From Candidatus Cloacimonadota bacterium (GTDB taxonomy: Bacteria; Cloacimonadota; Cloacimonadia; Cloacimonadales; TCS61): a stretch of DNA of 64,000 nucleotides. This document shows positions 1-9,029 of this stretch, in pieces. The stretch covers positions 124,001-188,000 of the forward strand of contig JAIPIH010000003.1 of the NCBI GenBank assembly GCA_021734835.1, written 5' to 3'. The stretch's first letter is position 1; each line of letters starts with the position of its first letter. The notes under the pieces are model-generated. The model saw only the letters and a program-made list of their open reading frames with translations. It ran no database searches and was not told the origin of the DNA. The position numbers and the translations under genes were made by a program.

Positions 1-246
1 ATCAATCCTTTCCAAAGTATATTTCATTGCGATTATGCTATGGAATAAAATTGCCGGTTGAGTGAATTTTGTTTCTTGAAGTATTTCCTCTGGTCCAGTT
101 GACATTATTTTGAGAAGTTCTGTATCATTCTCTTGATCAAAGTTTATTAGTGTTTCTTTGAATTCGGAATTGGTTTGTATAAGATCCATCGCCATCCCAA
201 GGTATTGTGCACCCTGTCCGGGGAAAATGAATGCGGTTTTACTCAT
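1..246 (-). CDS. fabD: Malonyl-CoA:ACP transacylase, N-terminal part (cut by window edge)
   Basis: This is the first 82 codons of FabD, which moves malonyl groups from CoA to acyl carrier protein for fatty acid synthesis in the cytoplasm. The translation begins MSKTAFIFPGQGAQYLGMAM and so carries the family's N-terminal FPGQGAQ motif. The catalytic GHS(L)G region would lie beyond the left edge. The gene begins 7 bases after the fabH stop on the same strand and is the fourth gene of an rpmF-plsX-fabH-fabD operon. The frame is open to base 1. Confidence 0.9.
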   Translation of the reverse strand, partial: MSKTAFIFPGQGAQYLGMAMDLIQTNSEFKETLINFDQENDTELLKIMSTGPEEILQETKFTQPAILFHSIIAMKYTLERID

Positions 247-253
247 ATTATCT

Positions 254-1252
254 TTACATCCTTAATAATAAACTTCCTGAAGTTAAACCTGCTCCAAATG
301 AAGCCATTAGAACTAAATCACCGTGACGTATTTTTTTACTTCGTACAGCTTCATCTAAAGCGATTGGAATGGTGGCGGCAGATGTATTGGCATATTTCTC
401 AATATTTACAATTACTTTTTTTTCATCGATATTCAATTTTTTGCCTAATGCGTTGATTATACGCATGTTCGCTTGATGGGTTATTAACCAATCTATTGAA
501 TGAACATCCAAATGATTTCTCTTTAGAACTACTTCGCAGGCTTGGTACATTGATTTCACTGCGTGTTTAAATATTTTATTGCCTTCCATATAGATCGTGT
601 GAAGATTGCCTTCTACGGATTCTTTGGAAGCAGGTATACGAGAACCGCCCGCATTCTGGATCAATAGATCGTAATGTGTTCCGTCTGCTGAGATTTCAGA
701 ATCGATAAATCTGGAAATATCTTTCTCATCAGCTCGGGATATTATAGTGGCTCCGGCTCCGTCCCCGAATAATACGCAGGTCGATCTGTCAGACCAATTA
801 ACTAATTTTGTCAGGATTTCAACACCAATCACTAAAACATTGGAAACTATACCATTCTCGATATATTGTTTAGCAATATTAGCCGCGTAAATCCAACCAG
901 TGCAACCGGCAGCAATATCAAAAGCTGGGAATCCTTTTAGTCCAAGTTTCTTTTGTAATATGCAAGCAGTGGATGGAAATGGATGGTCGGGAGATATCGT
1001 TGCAACAATTATCATATCGATCTCCTTAGTTTTGATCCTTGCCGCTTCAATTGCTTTTACTGCAGCCTCATAGGAAAGATCCGATGCTGCTTGTTCTTTT
1101 GAAGCAATTCTTCGTTCAGACATACCAGTACGGCTTTTTATCCACTCATCAGAAGTATCGACCATTTTTTCCAGATCATAATTTGTAAGGATTTTATCTG
1201 GAACATACATACCTGTTCCGGAAATCTTAGCATGATATTCTTTAGTCAACAT
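254..1252 (-). CDS. fabH: 3-oxoacyl-ACP synthase III (KASIII)
   Basis: FabH condenses acetyl-CoA (or a branched starter) with malonyl-ACP to start fatty acid synthesis. The 332-residue protein has the usual family length and the catalytic triad Cys117 (in AAGCTGW), His259 (in THQANMR) and Asn289 (in YANTSAA). The GDGAGA loop near residues 163-168 is also present. The frame stays open 54 bases further upstream, but MLTKEYHAKI is the normal N-terminus, and this start overlaps the end of plsX by only 11 bases, which suggests translational coupling. Starter-unit preference cannot be read from sequence alone. Confidence 0.96.
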   Translation of the reverse strand: MLTKEYHAKISGTGMYVPDKILTNYDLEKMVDTSDEWIKSRTGMSERRIASKEQAASDLSYEAAVKAIEAARIKTKEIDMIIVATISPDHPFPSTACILQKKLGLKGFPAFDIAAGCTGWIYAANIAKQYIENGIVSNVLVIGVEILTKLVNWSDRSTCVLFGDGAGATIISRADEKDISRFIDSEISADGTHYDLLIQNAGGSRIPASKESVEGNLHTIYMEGNKIFKHAVKSMYQACEVVLKRNHLDVHSIDWLITHQANMRIINALGKKLNIDEKKVIVNIEKYANTSAATIPIALDEAVRSKKIRHGDLVLMASFGAGLTSGSLLLRM

Positions 1253-2249
1253 GAATCTGCTCCTCAAAATATTTCTGTGTATGTTGGATAAAACCAGATT
1301 TTGCAAGATGAGCTGCTAGTCCAACAGCATTCTTTATACCTTTTGCATTTGATCGTCCGTGTGAAACAACTGAAATACCATTCAGACCAACAAGTAGGGC
1401 ACCGCCATATTCCGAGTGATCGAGTTTTTTCTTGAGATATGTATAAGCAGGAAATGATAAAAGTGCACCTAATTTAGCTATCCAATCTTTCTTAATTTGG
1501 CTTTTTAAAATAGACATGATTGAATATGCAGCTCCTTCAACAGTTTTTAACATAACATTTCCTACAAAACCATCACACACCACAACGTCAACAATTCCTT
1601 TTAAAAGATCCTTTCCTTCAATATTACCAACAAAATTTAAATCTTTTTTTTCTTTTAAGATAGCATATGTTTTTTTAACAAGATCATTTCCTTTTGATTC
1701 TTCTTCTCCAATATTCAGTAAAGCAACTCTTGGATTTTCAGTATTAAAGAAAAATTTAAAATACAAACTTCCTAAGTAGGCATATTGGACTAGATTTTTC
1801 GGTTCACATTCAATATTTGCTCCTACATCCAGTAGAATCTCAGGATGTGATTGTGTAGGGAATGTTGTAGCAATGGCCGGGCGTAAAATATTTTTCATAC
1901 GGCCAAACCCAAAGAGAGAAGCAGCCATCACAGCTCCTGTATTTCCAGCGCTGACAACGGCACTTACCTTATTATCTTTGTGTAATTGGATGGCTTTTAC
2001 TAAAGAAGAGTCCTTTTTCTTTTTAACCATTCTCGATGGTGAATCACTCATACTGATAATTTCTGAAGCATGAACAACTTCAATTTTGTTTTTCGGATAA
2101 TAAAATTTATCCAGTTCCTTAGTAATTAGATCTTGCTTACCAACTAGATAAATTTTATCGCAAAGTCCTTCTTTAATTGCAATAATTGCACCTTCCACTT
2201 CTGGGAAAGGTGCATTATCACTGCCAAAAGCATCAATAGCTATATGCAT
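1242..2249 (-). CDS. plsX: Phosphate acyltransferase PlsX
   Basis: PlsX converts acyl-ACP to acyl-phosphate, the acyl donor for PlsY in phospholipid synthesis; it is a peripheral membrane enzyme. The 335-residue protein starts MHIAIDAFGSDNAP, matching the family's MxIAxDAMGGDxAP signature with small changes (Phe and Ser in the glycine-rich part). It also contains SAGNTGAVMAAS and VCDGFVGNV, both conserved in PlsX. It follows rpmF by 14 bases and overlaps fabH, the classic arrangement. No lesion is seen. Confidence 0.95.
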   Translation of the reverse strand: MHIAIDAFGSDNAPFPEVEGAIIAIKEGLCDKIYLVGKQDLITKELDKFYYPKNKIEVVHASEIISMSDSPSRMVKKKKDSSLVKAIQLHKDNKVSAVVSAGNTGAVMAASLFGFGRMKNILRPAIATTFPTQSHPEILLDVGANIECEPKNLVQYAYLGSLYFKFFFNTENPRVALLNIGEEESKGNDLVKKTYAILKEKKDLNFVGNIEGKDLLKGIVDVVVCDGFVGNVMLKTVEGAAYSIMSILKSQIKKDWIAKLGALLSFPAYTYLKKKLDHSEYGGALLVGLNGISVVSHGRSNAKGIKNAVGLAAHLAKSGFIQHTQKYFEEQIHVD

Positions 2250-2263
2250 TTTCTAACTTTATG

Positions 2264-2443
2264 CTATTTCTTTACTTCAAATATCTTTTTCCCGTTATAA
2301 TGTCCGCATTTTGCACAAACATTATGCGGTAAACATGTTTCACCACAATTAGAACAAACAGCTGTTGTTGGTGCAGTTGCTTTATAATGAGTCCTTCTTT
2401 TATCTCTGCGTGATTTTGAAGTTTTCCTTTTAGGTACTGCCAT
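2264..2443 (-). CDS. rpmF: Large ribosomal subunit protein bL32
   Basis: This is a 59-residue ribosomal protein starting MAVPKRKTSKSRRDKRRTH. The basic N-terminus and the zinc ribbon CSNC...CLPHNVCAKCG are diagnostic of bL32. The two C-x2-C pairs are intact, so this is the zinc-binding form. It is the first gene of the lipid operon, a coupling of translation and lipid genes found in many bacteria. It lies 207 bases downstream of the pyrimidine phosphorylase gene on the same strand; that gap has no ORF, so it may hold a promoter. Confidence 0.95.
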   Translation of the reverse strand: MAVPKRKTSKSRRDKRRTHYKATAPTTAVCSNCGETCLPHNVCAKCGHYNGKKIFEVKK

Positions 2444-2650
2444 ATTTACATCCCTCTTGTTTTTTTAACTTCTTATATTTTAATAAATTACGAACTAATC
2501 AAACATAGAAAAACAAAATTATTTTCAAAGGTTGGAGTGTCAAGGTTTTTGGACTATCAAAAGTTGATTGAAATAGCATAAAATTATTGAATCTGAGATC
2601 GTAATGCTACTACGTAAATTCCGAGGAACAAAGCTAAGTAAAATTCAGTT

Positions 2651-3958
2651 TTAGGTCAGCGAACCTAGAATCAAACTTTCCTTTTTCGTAATTTTATCTT
2701 CTACAACGTAGCTATCGAGGATTTTGCTTATAATATTATTTCCATCATTTTTTTTATTACAGAAAATATAACCTAACTCTTCACCTTTGTCTATTTTATC
2801 GCCAACTTTCTTATAAAGTTGAGCTCCGGAAGCATAGTCCAATTTAGAATCAAGTGTTTTCCGGCCGGCTCCTATTTCTATCAAAGCGTAACCTATTTTT
2901 TGTGAGTTTATTGATTGAACCCAGCCCGATCTGTCTGCCACAACCGGTATTTTGAATTTTGCTTGCGGCAGCAAAGAAGTATCATCACAAATTGCGGGAT
3001 CACCTTTTTGAACTTTGATGAAACTTCTTAGACAATCAAGAGCTTTACCGGAAGAAATTGCCTTTTCGATCTTTTCAGCAGCTTCTTCTTTTGTTTTTGT
3101 AACTTTAGAAATAAGGAGCATCTCACGGGCTAAAGCTTTTGTTAAAATATCAATATCCTCGATCTCTTTTCCTTGTAAGTACTCAACACATTCTTTTATT
3201 TCTAAGGCGTTACCGATATTAAATCCTAAAGGAGAATTCATATTAGAATATAATACAGATACCCGCTGACCGAATTTTTTACCTGTTTTAATTAACATTT
3301 CGGCTAACTCTTTACCAGTTGGAATATCTTTAATAAATGCACCTGAGCCAATTTTTAGATCAATAACAAGATTTTGGGCACCTTCTGCAATTTTCTTACT
3401 CATGATGCTGGCGGTTATTAAAGGCAGACTTTCCACAGTTCCGGTTACATCTCTCAAAGCATAAATACTACGATCGGCCGGCACAAGTTCGTCCGATTGG
3501 CTAATTATTGAGAATCCAACTTTTTCAATTATTTTTGTAAATTCTTTATCACTAAAATTTGTTCTAAATCCGGGAATAGATTCGAGTTTATCTAATGTAC
3601 CACCAGTATGACCTAAGCCGCGTCCTGAGATCATCGGAATCGTACCTCCGCATGCTGATACGATCGGGGCAAGCATAATTGATATTTTATCTCCAACTCC
3701 GCCGGTTGAATGTTTATCAACTGTATGATAAGCTTTGGGAAATTTGATGATTTTTCCTGAATCAATATATACTTTTGTTAAAGTCTGGATCTCTTTTATT
3801 TTCATTTTTTGATAAAATATTGCCATTAATAATGCTGACATTTGATAATCAGGGATCTCGTTTTTTATATATGAGGTGACAAAATATTGTAATTCGTCTT
3901 TTGTTAATTCCTTACCTGATCTTTTTTTTATAATTAATTCTACAGGATTAAATGCCAT
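2651..3958 (-). CDS. pdp: Pyrimidine-nucleoside (thymidine) phosphorylase
   Basis: This enzyme cleaves pyrimidine nucleosides with phosphate to give the free base and (deoxy)ribose-1-phosphate in nucleoside salvage. The 435-residue length fits the family. KHSTGGVGDK at residues 82-91 is the glycosyltransferase family 3/thymidine phosphorylase phosphate-binding signature. GRGLGHTGGTLDKLESIPG follows, and a C-terminal domain ends in the Asp-Lys-rich region typical of the family. It lies 10 bases after the transglutaminase-like gene on the same strand. I cannot tell deoA (thymidine-specific) from pdp (broad) by eye. Confidence 0.93.
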   Translation of the reverse strand: MAFNPVELIIKKRSGKELTKDELQYFVTSYIKNEIPDYQMSALLMAIFYQKMKIKEIQTLTKVYIDSGKIIKFPKAYHTVDKHSTGGVGDKISIMLAPIVSACGGTIPMISGRGLGHTGGTLDKLESIPGFRTNFSDKEFTKIIEKVGFSIISQSDELVPADRSIYALRDVTGTVESLPLITASIMSKKIAEGAQNLVIDLKIGSGAFIKDIPTGKELAEMLIKTGKKFGQRVSVLYSNMNSPLGFNIGNALEIKECVEYLQGKEIEDIDILTKALAREMLLISKVTKTKEEAAEKIEKAISSGKALDCLRSFIKVQKGDPAICDDTSLLPQAKFKIPVVADRSGWVQSINSQKIGYALIEIGAGRKTLDSKLDYASGAQLYKKVGDKIDKGEELGYIFCNKKNDGNNIISKILDSYVVEDKITKKESLILGSLT

Positions 3959-3968
3959 AAGTTACCGA

Positions 3969-5531
3969 TCACCACCAAATTTGTTTATTGTTTTCATAAG
4001 TGAATATTCTAGCTTCATCTTTGAGATCATCTCTGACCAACCAATACAATTTTTTAGCTGGTAATTTTTTAAAGGTCAGCGGTTGATCACCGGAAGTTTG
4101 TTTCCCGAAGGAAATCCATCCATCATCCCAATAGAATAATTCGTATTCTTTACCCTGTTCAAAAAAGGCATTTTTTTCGGTATCACGAGAGCGGTCTATT
4201 TGTCTTTTTTTGATAGATCGCAAAACAACATCGATTTTTGAATCTTCACCATTAAGATTTTTTTTATTACCGACCTTAGTTAATATAAAAGGATCTGCCG
4301 CAGGCTTTAAATTGCCCTTCACGTAGAACATGGGAAGATAAGCAATATCAACTCCCATATCTGTAAATATTGCTTGTTTGTCATTCAATTCTGCCCAATG
4401 GATTGCCTGCCATTCTCCGGAATTAAATACCGCTAAATACAAAAATCTGGTACTGTCAGGAACTTCGGTTTCAATGTTGATCTCAACATCAGAGACATTT
4501 ACATAATCCGTAGTAACGTCAGTATAGCATTTTCCAGAAAGCCAGGCCGGCACTTTTTCTTTTTTCTTAATTTTGAAAGCAAGATTATCCTTTTGTTCCG
4601 AAAATACTTTTCGATACACTTTTGCTGCTTTGCCTGTAAGTACATATTTGCCGGGATTTGCTTCTGCACCCATAAAGGGAACGGCTTTTCCATTTGGTAA
4701 AATTATTACATTCCAGGCATGGTTATTACCTGTGTTTGCCCAATGTGGAGTATAATCACTGGTCGCAGCTATCCCGTTTGCTCTTAAGGCGTAAATTGCT
4801 AAGTTTGACATATCTTCACATCTGCCTTCCTTATTAATGAGCATTTCAAATAAACCCTGATCTGTAGGATGAAGATAGTACTTGGGATTGAACTTAAACC
4901 AGGTTTTAAGATTGTCATTTATCAAGGTAGATGCTTCCAAGACATCGGAAGGGTCAAACATCTTTGCAGGAAGATCTTTAAATTTATCCAGATAATATCC
5001 ACGCCAGGATCTCCAAGACTCAATTGGCTCATTACTGCAGCGATATGGCAGAATATACTCTTTGAAGATAACGTAATTATATTCTTTTGACCATGGTTTT
5101 TCCTGCCAGGCTTTAAATGCTAAGTCTATATTATCGATCAAGAAGTCAGAACTGACAGTCTGATGATCTAATTTAGTACTCTTCTGCTTCCAGTGTAATT
5201 CTCCAAATTCATCTTCTAAAGCAGTTAGAGCATTCTTGGCTACATCATAATCTTTAAATTCTTTAAAATTCCATTGCACTTCAATTTCATTTTCATCAAA
5301 CAAACCTACGTTTACAAAGGAATGGTTTTGCATGTTATCATACAAAAATAACAAAGCATCTAATTTATCTGTTTGTTTTTTATCATGAAAATATTTAGCA
5401 GCCACTTTTAACTGTCTTCTGTTTTTCTTGGCATTTTTTAGGGTCAGCTTTGATTTTTCTGTATAACTAACTGTAGAGCAGGATATCATAATCAAACTGA
5501 TCCCTATATAAATTAGATTATTGATCTTCAT
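3969..5531 (-). CDS. Transglutaminase-like domain lipoprotein
   Basis: This is a 520-residue predicted lipoprotein. A hydrophobic N-terminus ends in a lipobox with Cys18 (SLIMISCS). The transglutaminase-like core lies around residues 225-290, with nucleophile Cys238 (EGRCEDMSN) and His271 (NNHAWNV), followed by a C-terminal beta-rich region. Such domains act as cysteine proteases or peptide hydrolases outside the cytoplasm, but the substrate is unknown. The start at 5531 was chosen because AAGGAG lies just before it and the signal peptide begins there; the frame continues 21 bases upstream inside aroDE. It is embedded between aromatic biosynthesis genes and pdp without an obvious functional link. 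Confidence 0.75.
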   Translation of the reverse strand: MKINNLIYIGISLIMISCSTVSYTEKSKLTLKNAKKNRRQLKVAAKYFHDKKQTDKLDALLFLYDNMQNHSFVNVGLFDENEIEVQWNFKEFKDYDVAKNALTALEDEFGELHWKQKSTKLDHQTVSSDFLIDNIDLAFKAWQEKPWSKEYNYVIFKEYILPYRCSNEPIESWRSWRGYYLDKFKDLPAKMFDPSDVLEASTLINDNLKTWFKFNPKYYLHPTDQGLFEMLINKEGRCEDMSNLAIYALRANGIAATSDYTPHWANTGNNHAWNVIILPNGKAVPFMGAEANPGKYVLTGKAAKVYRKVFSEQKDNLAFKIKKKEKVPAWLSGKCYTDVTTDYVNVSDVEINIETEVPDSTRFLYLAVFNSGEWQAIHWAELNDKQAIFTDMGVDIAYLPMFYVKGNLKPAADPFILTKVGNKKNLNGEDSKIDVVLRSIKKRQIDRSRDTEKNAFFEQGKEYELFYWDDGWISFGKQTSGDQPLTFKKLPAKKLYWLVRDDLKDEARIFTYENNKQIWW

Positions 5532-5535
5532 TTCT

Positions 5536-6906
5536 TTACTCCTTACTATCAATGCTTTCTAAAATTTTTTTCTCTTGAAAAATAGCTTGTAGAAACCAAA
5601 ATCTTTTTCCATCAATATATTTAATATCATTTTCAATACAATGATTTATTAGTAAAGTATTTTTTTGTCTGTAGGTAAGCTCAATAACTTTATCAGGTAG
5701 TCCAATTTTTATAATTTCTAACAGATCTTCATTCTTACTTCCTAGCGGAGTACAATTTATGAGGATCTTGAACTTACGATCGTTTAAAGATTCTATGCTG
5801 ATGAATTCAGCTTTATTTTTGTTTGCTAATCTAGTACCGTTCAATTCATTTCTGCTGGAAACAAATACATTTTTCGATGCTCCAAAAGCGATCAAAGCGG
5901 TTTTCGCAGTTGCTCCGCTGCCTAGAATTAGAACTGATTCATTGTTTTTTATATTTAGCTCTTTTTTTGCTGCTTTAAAAGCTGTCAGGTCAGAATTATA
6001 AAATTCTTTCGAAACCGGAAGATAGAGATTTATAGTTTGCTTAATTTCGTTGGACAAGAACTTATCTTTGAAGGGCATAGTGATAGAAAAACCATAAAAA
6101 ATCAGATTAGAACTTTCTATCCAATTCAAAAAATCATCCAGATCGTTTGTAACAAACGGAAGGTAAATTGCATTTTTATGTTTTTCAGAAAAGAGTTGAT
6201 TATAGTAATTTATCCCAATCGATTTCTTAACTTGTTCACCTCCAATTATTCCTAGAATTTGAGTATTAGTAGTAATTGAATCCAATCTGAATAATTCTGA
6301 TTCATCACTGGTTAATTGCTGTTTTGAAGTAAAGTGCCCCAGAATACCTATGAACGTACCAGCAGCTCCAAGGTGTTTGTATAATATTCTGCCCAGCTTA
6401 CCATTATCTCCTAATCCAGCAAAGATCACCGGTTTATTTGCAAGATTTATCAATTGTGAAATTCTATTAAAATCAGAATATTTTGATATTGGTAAAGCGA
6501 TTTTTAAATATTTTGCCTGGATAGAGCATGACTTGATAATTATTTTTTTTATTTTATCATAATCCAGTGTGGCAGAATGATCGTGATATGATATGATCAA
6601 ATGAGATTTATCTATCGTACTAATATTATGCTTACTGACCTCATCTATTTCTATATCGCAAAAACAACCTTTTTCTGAAGTGAGTTTTAAGTAAAAATCT
6701 AATTTTTCTTTAAGATTAAATCTATCGTTTCCATCTTCTTTTTTATTTCTTAAAGTAATAATTGTACGATCATTTAAGAGCTCTGTAGGAAAATTTCTGA
6801 ATTTTTGTGAATAATCAAGTCGGAATTCCTGCCAATAATCATCTTGTTTCTTTGCTTGTTGAAACACAAAATTATTATTAATATACGGTATTGAAATTAT
6901 GATCAT
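5536..6906 (-). CDS. aroDE: Fused 3-dehydroquinate dehydratase (type I) / shikimate dehydrogenase
   Basis: This 456-residue bifunctional enzyme covers steps 3 and 4 of the shikimate pathway. The N-terminal half (about 1-200) is a type I dehydroquinase, with the general-base His near residues 108-110 (SYHDHS) and the Schiff-base Lys135 (YLKIALP). The C-terminal half (about 205-456) is AroE-like, with SITMPFK (Lys280), Asp306 in NSDLTAF, the nucleotide loop LGSGATAKTA and NCTPLGS. The same AroD-AroE fusion is known in plants and some bacteria. It overlaps aroC by 4 bases (ATGA), so the two are co-translated. Confidence 0.9.
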   Translation of the reverse strand: MIIISIPYINNNFVFQQAKKQDDYWQEFRLDYSQKFRNFPTELLNDRTIITLRNKKEDGNDRFNLKEKLDFYLKLTSEKGCFCDIEIDEVSKHNISTIDKSHLIISYHDHSATLDYDKIKKIIIKSCSIQAKYLKIALPISKYSDFNRISQLINLANKPVIFAGLGDNGKLGRILYKHLGAAGTFIGILGHFTSKQQLTSDESELFRLDSITTNTQILGIIGGEQVKKSIGINYYNQLFSEKHKNAIYLPFVTNDLDDFLNWIESSNLIFYGFSITMPFKDKFLSNEIKQTINLYLPVSKEFYNSDLTAFKAAKKELNIKNNESVLILGSGATAKTALIAFGASKNVFVSSRNELNGTRLANKNKAEFISIESLNDRKFKILINCTPLGSKNEDLLEIIKIGLPDKVIELTYRQKNTLLINHCIENDIKYIDGKRFWFLQAIFQEKKILESIDSKE

Positions 6907-8204
6907 TGTTTTATTTTACTTTCTGAAATTATTTTAACCCAGATTTCCTCAATAAAAGATTCATCGATTTTAAATGATGAAGCTTTCAATTTCAATTTTT
7001 TCAGAAGTTCTTGTTCACGGTTCTCATCTTCGATCGGTAGTTTATTTTGTTGTTTGAATTTCCCGATCAAACTTGATATTTCCATTCTTCTGTAGAGTCC
7101 TATCAATATATCTTCATCAATTTTATCAATAGCTTCACGATAATCAGCCAGATCAATTTTATCATCCGAGATCAGTTTCTGATGGCTTATAGCATCAGAC
7201 ATCACAAGATGGATCATTGCTTTTGCTACCGGAATTATCCTCGGAATTATGCAGGTATCATGTCGCCCTTTCGTTTTGAATTTGATTTCTTCATTCTCCT
7301 TGGTAACCGTATTTTGTTTCATAGAAATGGAAGGAGTTGGTTTAACTACAAAGCGGAAAACCAGATCATTTCCAGTACTGATGCCGCCAATGATACCTCC
7401 GTTATGATTTGTAATAAAGCCAGTTTTACTGATCTGATCATTCCCTTGAGATCCTTTGAGGGCAGCGAAATCAAAACCATTACCAAATTCTATTCCTTTT
7501 ACACCACCTATCGAAAGTATTGCTTTTGCAAGGTTAGCATCAAGTTTTTCAAATACCGGATCACCAAGTCCTGCCGGGAGATCTTTTATCATAACTTCCA
7601 CGACTCCACCGATCGAGTCACCCGAACGCTTTATCTCCTCCAGATATGTAACTAGATCATTGTAACTTTCTTCATTCGGCCAATACAATTCATTCTTGTA
7701 TCTATTGCTGTAATTTATAGTTTCAAATTTGCCTATTTTTACTGTATAAATATCAATTTTTATTCCTTTCAGTATATTTTGTACCATACCGGAGGCTGCA
7801 ACTCTGGAAATCGTTTCTCTGCCTGATGATCTGCCGCCGCCCCTATGATCAAAAATCTTGAATTTTTTATAATACGAAAAATCTGAGTGACCGGGACGGA
7901 ACAGATTTTGTAAATGCTTATAATCTTGTTGTCTGGCATCTTTGTTGTAAACCAGTAAACAGATCGGCATACCGGTTGTTTTGCCATTATATACTCCTGA
8001 TATGACTTCGACTCTGTCATCTTCCTTTCTTGGAGAAGTGAACTTTCCGGATCCGGGTTTACGTTCATTTAAGGCATTTTGGATTTCTTTCAAAGGGAAT
8101 TCCTGATTTGCTTTTACATCTTCTATAACTACACCGATTGCCTTACCATGACTCTCTCCGAATGCAGTAATGCCATAATACTTTTCTAAACTATTCGCTT
8201 TCAT
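6903..8204 (-). CDS. aroC: Chorismate synthase fused to an AroQ-type chorismate mutase domain
   Basis: AroC makes chorismate from EPSP using reduced FMN. The first ~350 residues hold the family signatures: GESHGKAIG near the N-terminus, HRGGGRSSGRET, and RHDTCIIPR near the end of the domain. The protein is 433 residues, about 70-80 longer than usual. Residues ~351-433 read as a type II chorismate mutase: an AIDKIDEDIL helix, LYRRMEISSLIGKFKQ, an LPIEDENREQELL segment, and an ending SESKIKQ. Arg, Lys and Glu residues of the AroQ active site can be matched. One chain could therefore make chorismate and convert it to prephenate. It is the first gene of the aroC-aroDE operon. Confidence 0.9.
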   Translation of the reverse strand: MKANSLEKYYGITAFGESHGKAIGVVIEDVKANQEFPLKEIQNALNERKPGSGKFTSPRKEDDRVEVISGVYNGKTTGMPICLLVYNKDARQQDYKHLQNLFRPGHSDFSYYKKFKIFDHRGGGRSSGRETISRVAASGMVQNILKGIKIDIYTVKIGKFETINYSNRYKNELYWPNEESYNDLVTYLEEIKRSGDSIGGVVEVMIKDLPAGLGDPVFEKLDANLAKAILSIGGVKGIEFGNGFDFAALKGSQGNDQISKTGFITNHNGGIIGGISTGNDLVFRFVVKPTPSISMKQNTVTKENEEIKFKTKGRHDTCIIPRIIPVAKAMIHLVMSDAISHQKLISDDKIDLADYREAIDKIDEDILIGLYRRMEISSLIGKFKQQNKLPIEDENREQELLKKLKLKASSFKIDESFIEEIWVKIISESKIKQ

Positions 8205-8230
8205 ATTTTCTACCTTTATTTTTACTTTGG

Positions 8231-8260
8231 ATATGATTGAATTCTCTTGCTCTATGTCAA
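8231..8260 (-). promoter_or_regulatory. Possible promoter for the aroC operon
   Basis: On the minus strand TTGACA (8260-8255) is followed after 18 bases by TCATAT (8236-8231), 27 bases before the aroC start. The -35 element is perfect, but the -10 is poor and the spacing is one base long, so this is only a candidate. Confidence 0.3.
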
Positions 8261-8363
8261 ATAAAAGATTGACAATTCAGTCTCGGTATAATTCCCAAAA
8301 AGATAATTTGACAATTTTCAGAGATCGCTTCTCATCGACTTACTTATAGTATGAGGAGGAATG

Positions 8364-9029
8364 ATGAATTTAATGGTTCTGGCAGCGGAAGTTCCCATAA
8401 GAACTAGCTTATTTTCTATAGCATCAAAAGGCGGATTTTTAATGATAATTTTATTTATCATATCATTGGCAGCTTTATCAATAATAATCAGCAAACTGTT
8501 ACAAATAAAAAAAGCGCAAAAAACGGAGATAGAATTTCTTCAGGAGATTTACGGTTATATTGGCGATAAAAAGTCAGAAATAGCTATACGAATGTGTGAG
8601 GAAAGAACCGGCAGTCCCATAGCCAGTATAATAGCTAAGGCTATGGCTGCGATGGGCAGAACCATGGAGGAAACAAAAGAAGTGATTGAAGTAGCAGTTA
8701 ATAAAGAGATCCATCAATTAGAGAAAGGTCTGGGAACTTTGGCAACTTTTGCTGCAGTTGCTCCCCTGATCGGTTTTTTAGGAACTGTAACCGGTATGGT
8801 AAAAGTTTTTATGAGATTGGGAGAAACCGGCGGCGGAGTAGATATCAGCCTGTTGGCAAATGGAATTTGGGAAGCGTTAATCACAACCATCGGTGGTCTC
8901 ACAGTTGGTATCATCACTATCCTTTTTTACAATTACCTGATAGGAAAAGTTGAAGATCTAGCTCGTGAACTGGAAGAGAATATTAATGAGTTCATCTATA
9001 ATATCCGAGGCATTAAAAATGATTATTAA
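8364..9029 (+). CDS. exbB: MotA/TolQ/ExbB proton channel protein
   Basis: This inner-membrane protein of about 221 residues is predicted to form, with ExbD, the proton-driven motor that energizes TonB or Tol. There is one TM near the N-terminus (around LMIILFIISLAALSIII), a cytoplasmic helical loop, and two C-terminal TMs containing the family's FAAVAPLIGFLGTVTGM segment and TTIGGLTVGI. Two ATGs lie in tandem at 8361 and 8364. AGGAGG ends one base before the first, so the second has the better spacing. The following exbD start overlaps its stop and a tonB-like gene follows. TolQ is the alternative name. Confidence 0.9.
   Translation: MNLMVLAAEVPIRTSLFSIASKGGFLMIILFIISLAALSIIISKLLQIKKAQKTEIEFLQEIYGYIGDKKSEIAIRMCEERTGSPIASIIAKAMAAMGRTMEETKEVIEVAVNKEIHQLEKGLGTLATFAAVAPLIGFLGTVTGMVKVFMRLGETGGGVDISLLANGIWEALITTIGGLTVGIITILFYNYLIGKVEDLARELEENINEFIYNIRGIKNDY

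Noticed and set aside
7182-7665. Plus-strand frames of 157 and 69 residues inside aroC
   Set aside because: The opposite strand holds an unmistakable chorismate synthase; no ribosome site or motif supports these frames.
8269-8313. Two TTGACAATT boxes upstream of exbB
   Set aside because: Neither has a usable -10 at 16-18 bases, so no promoter is claimed for exbB.
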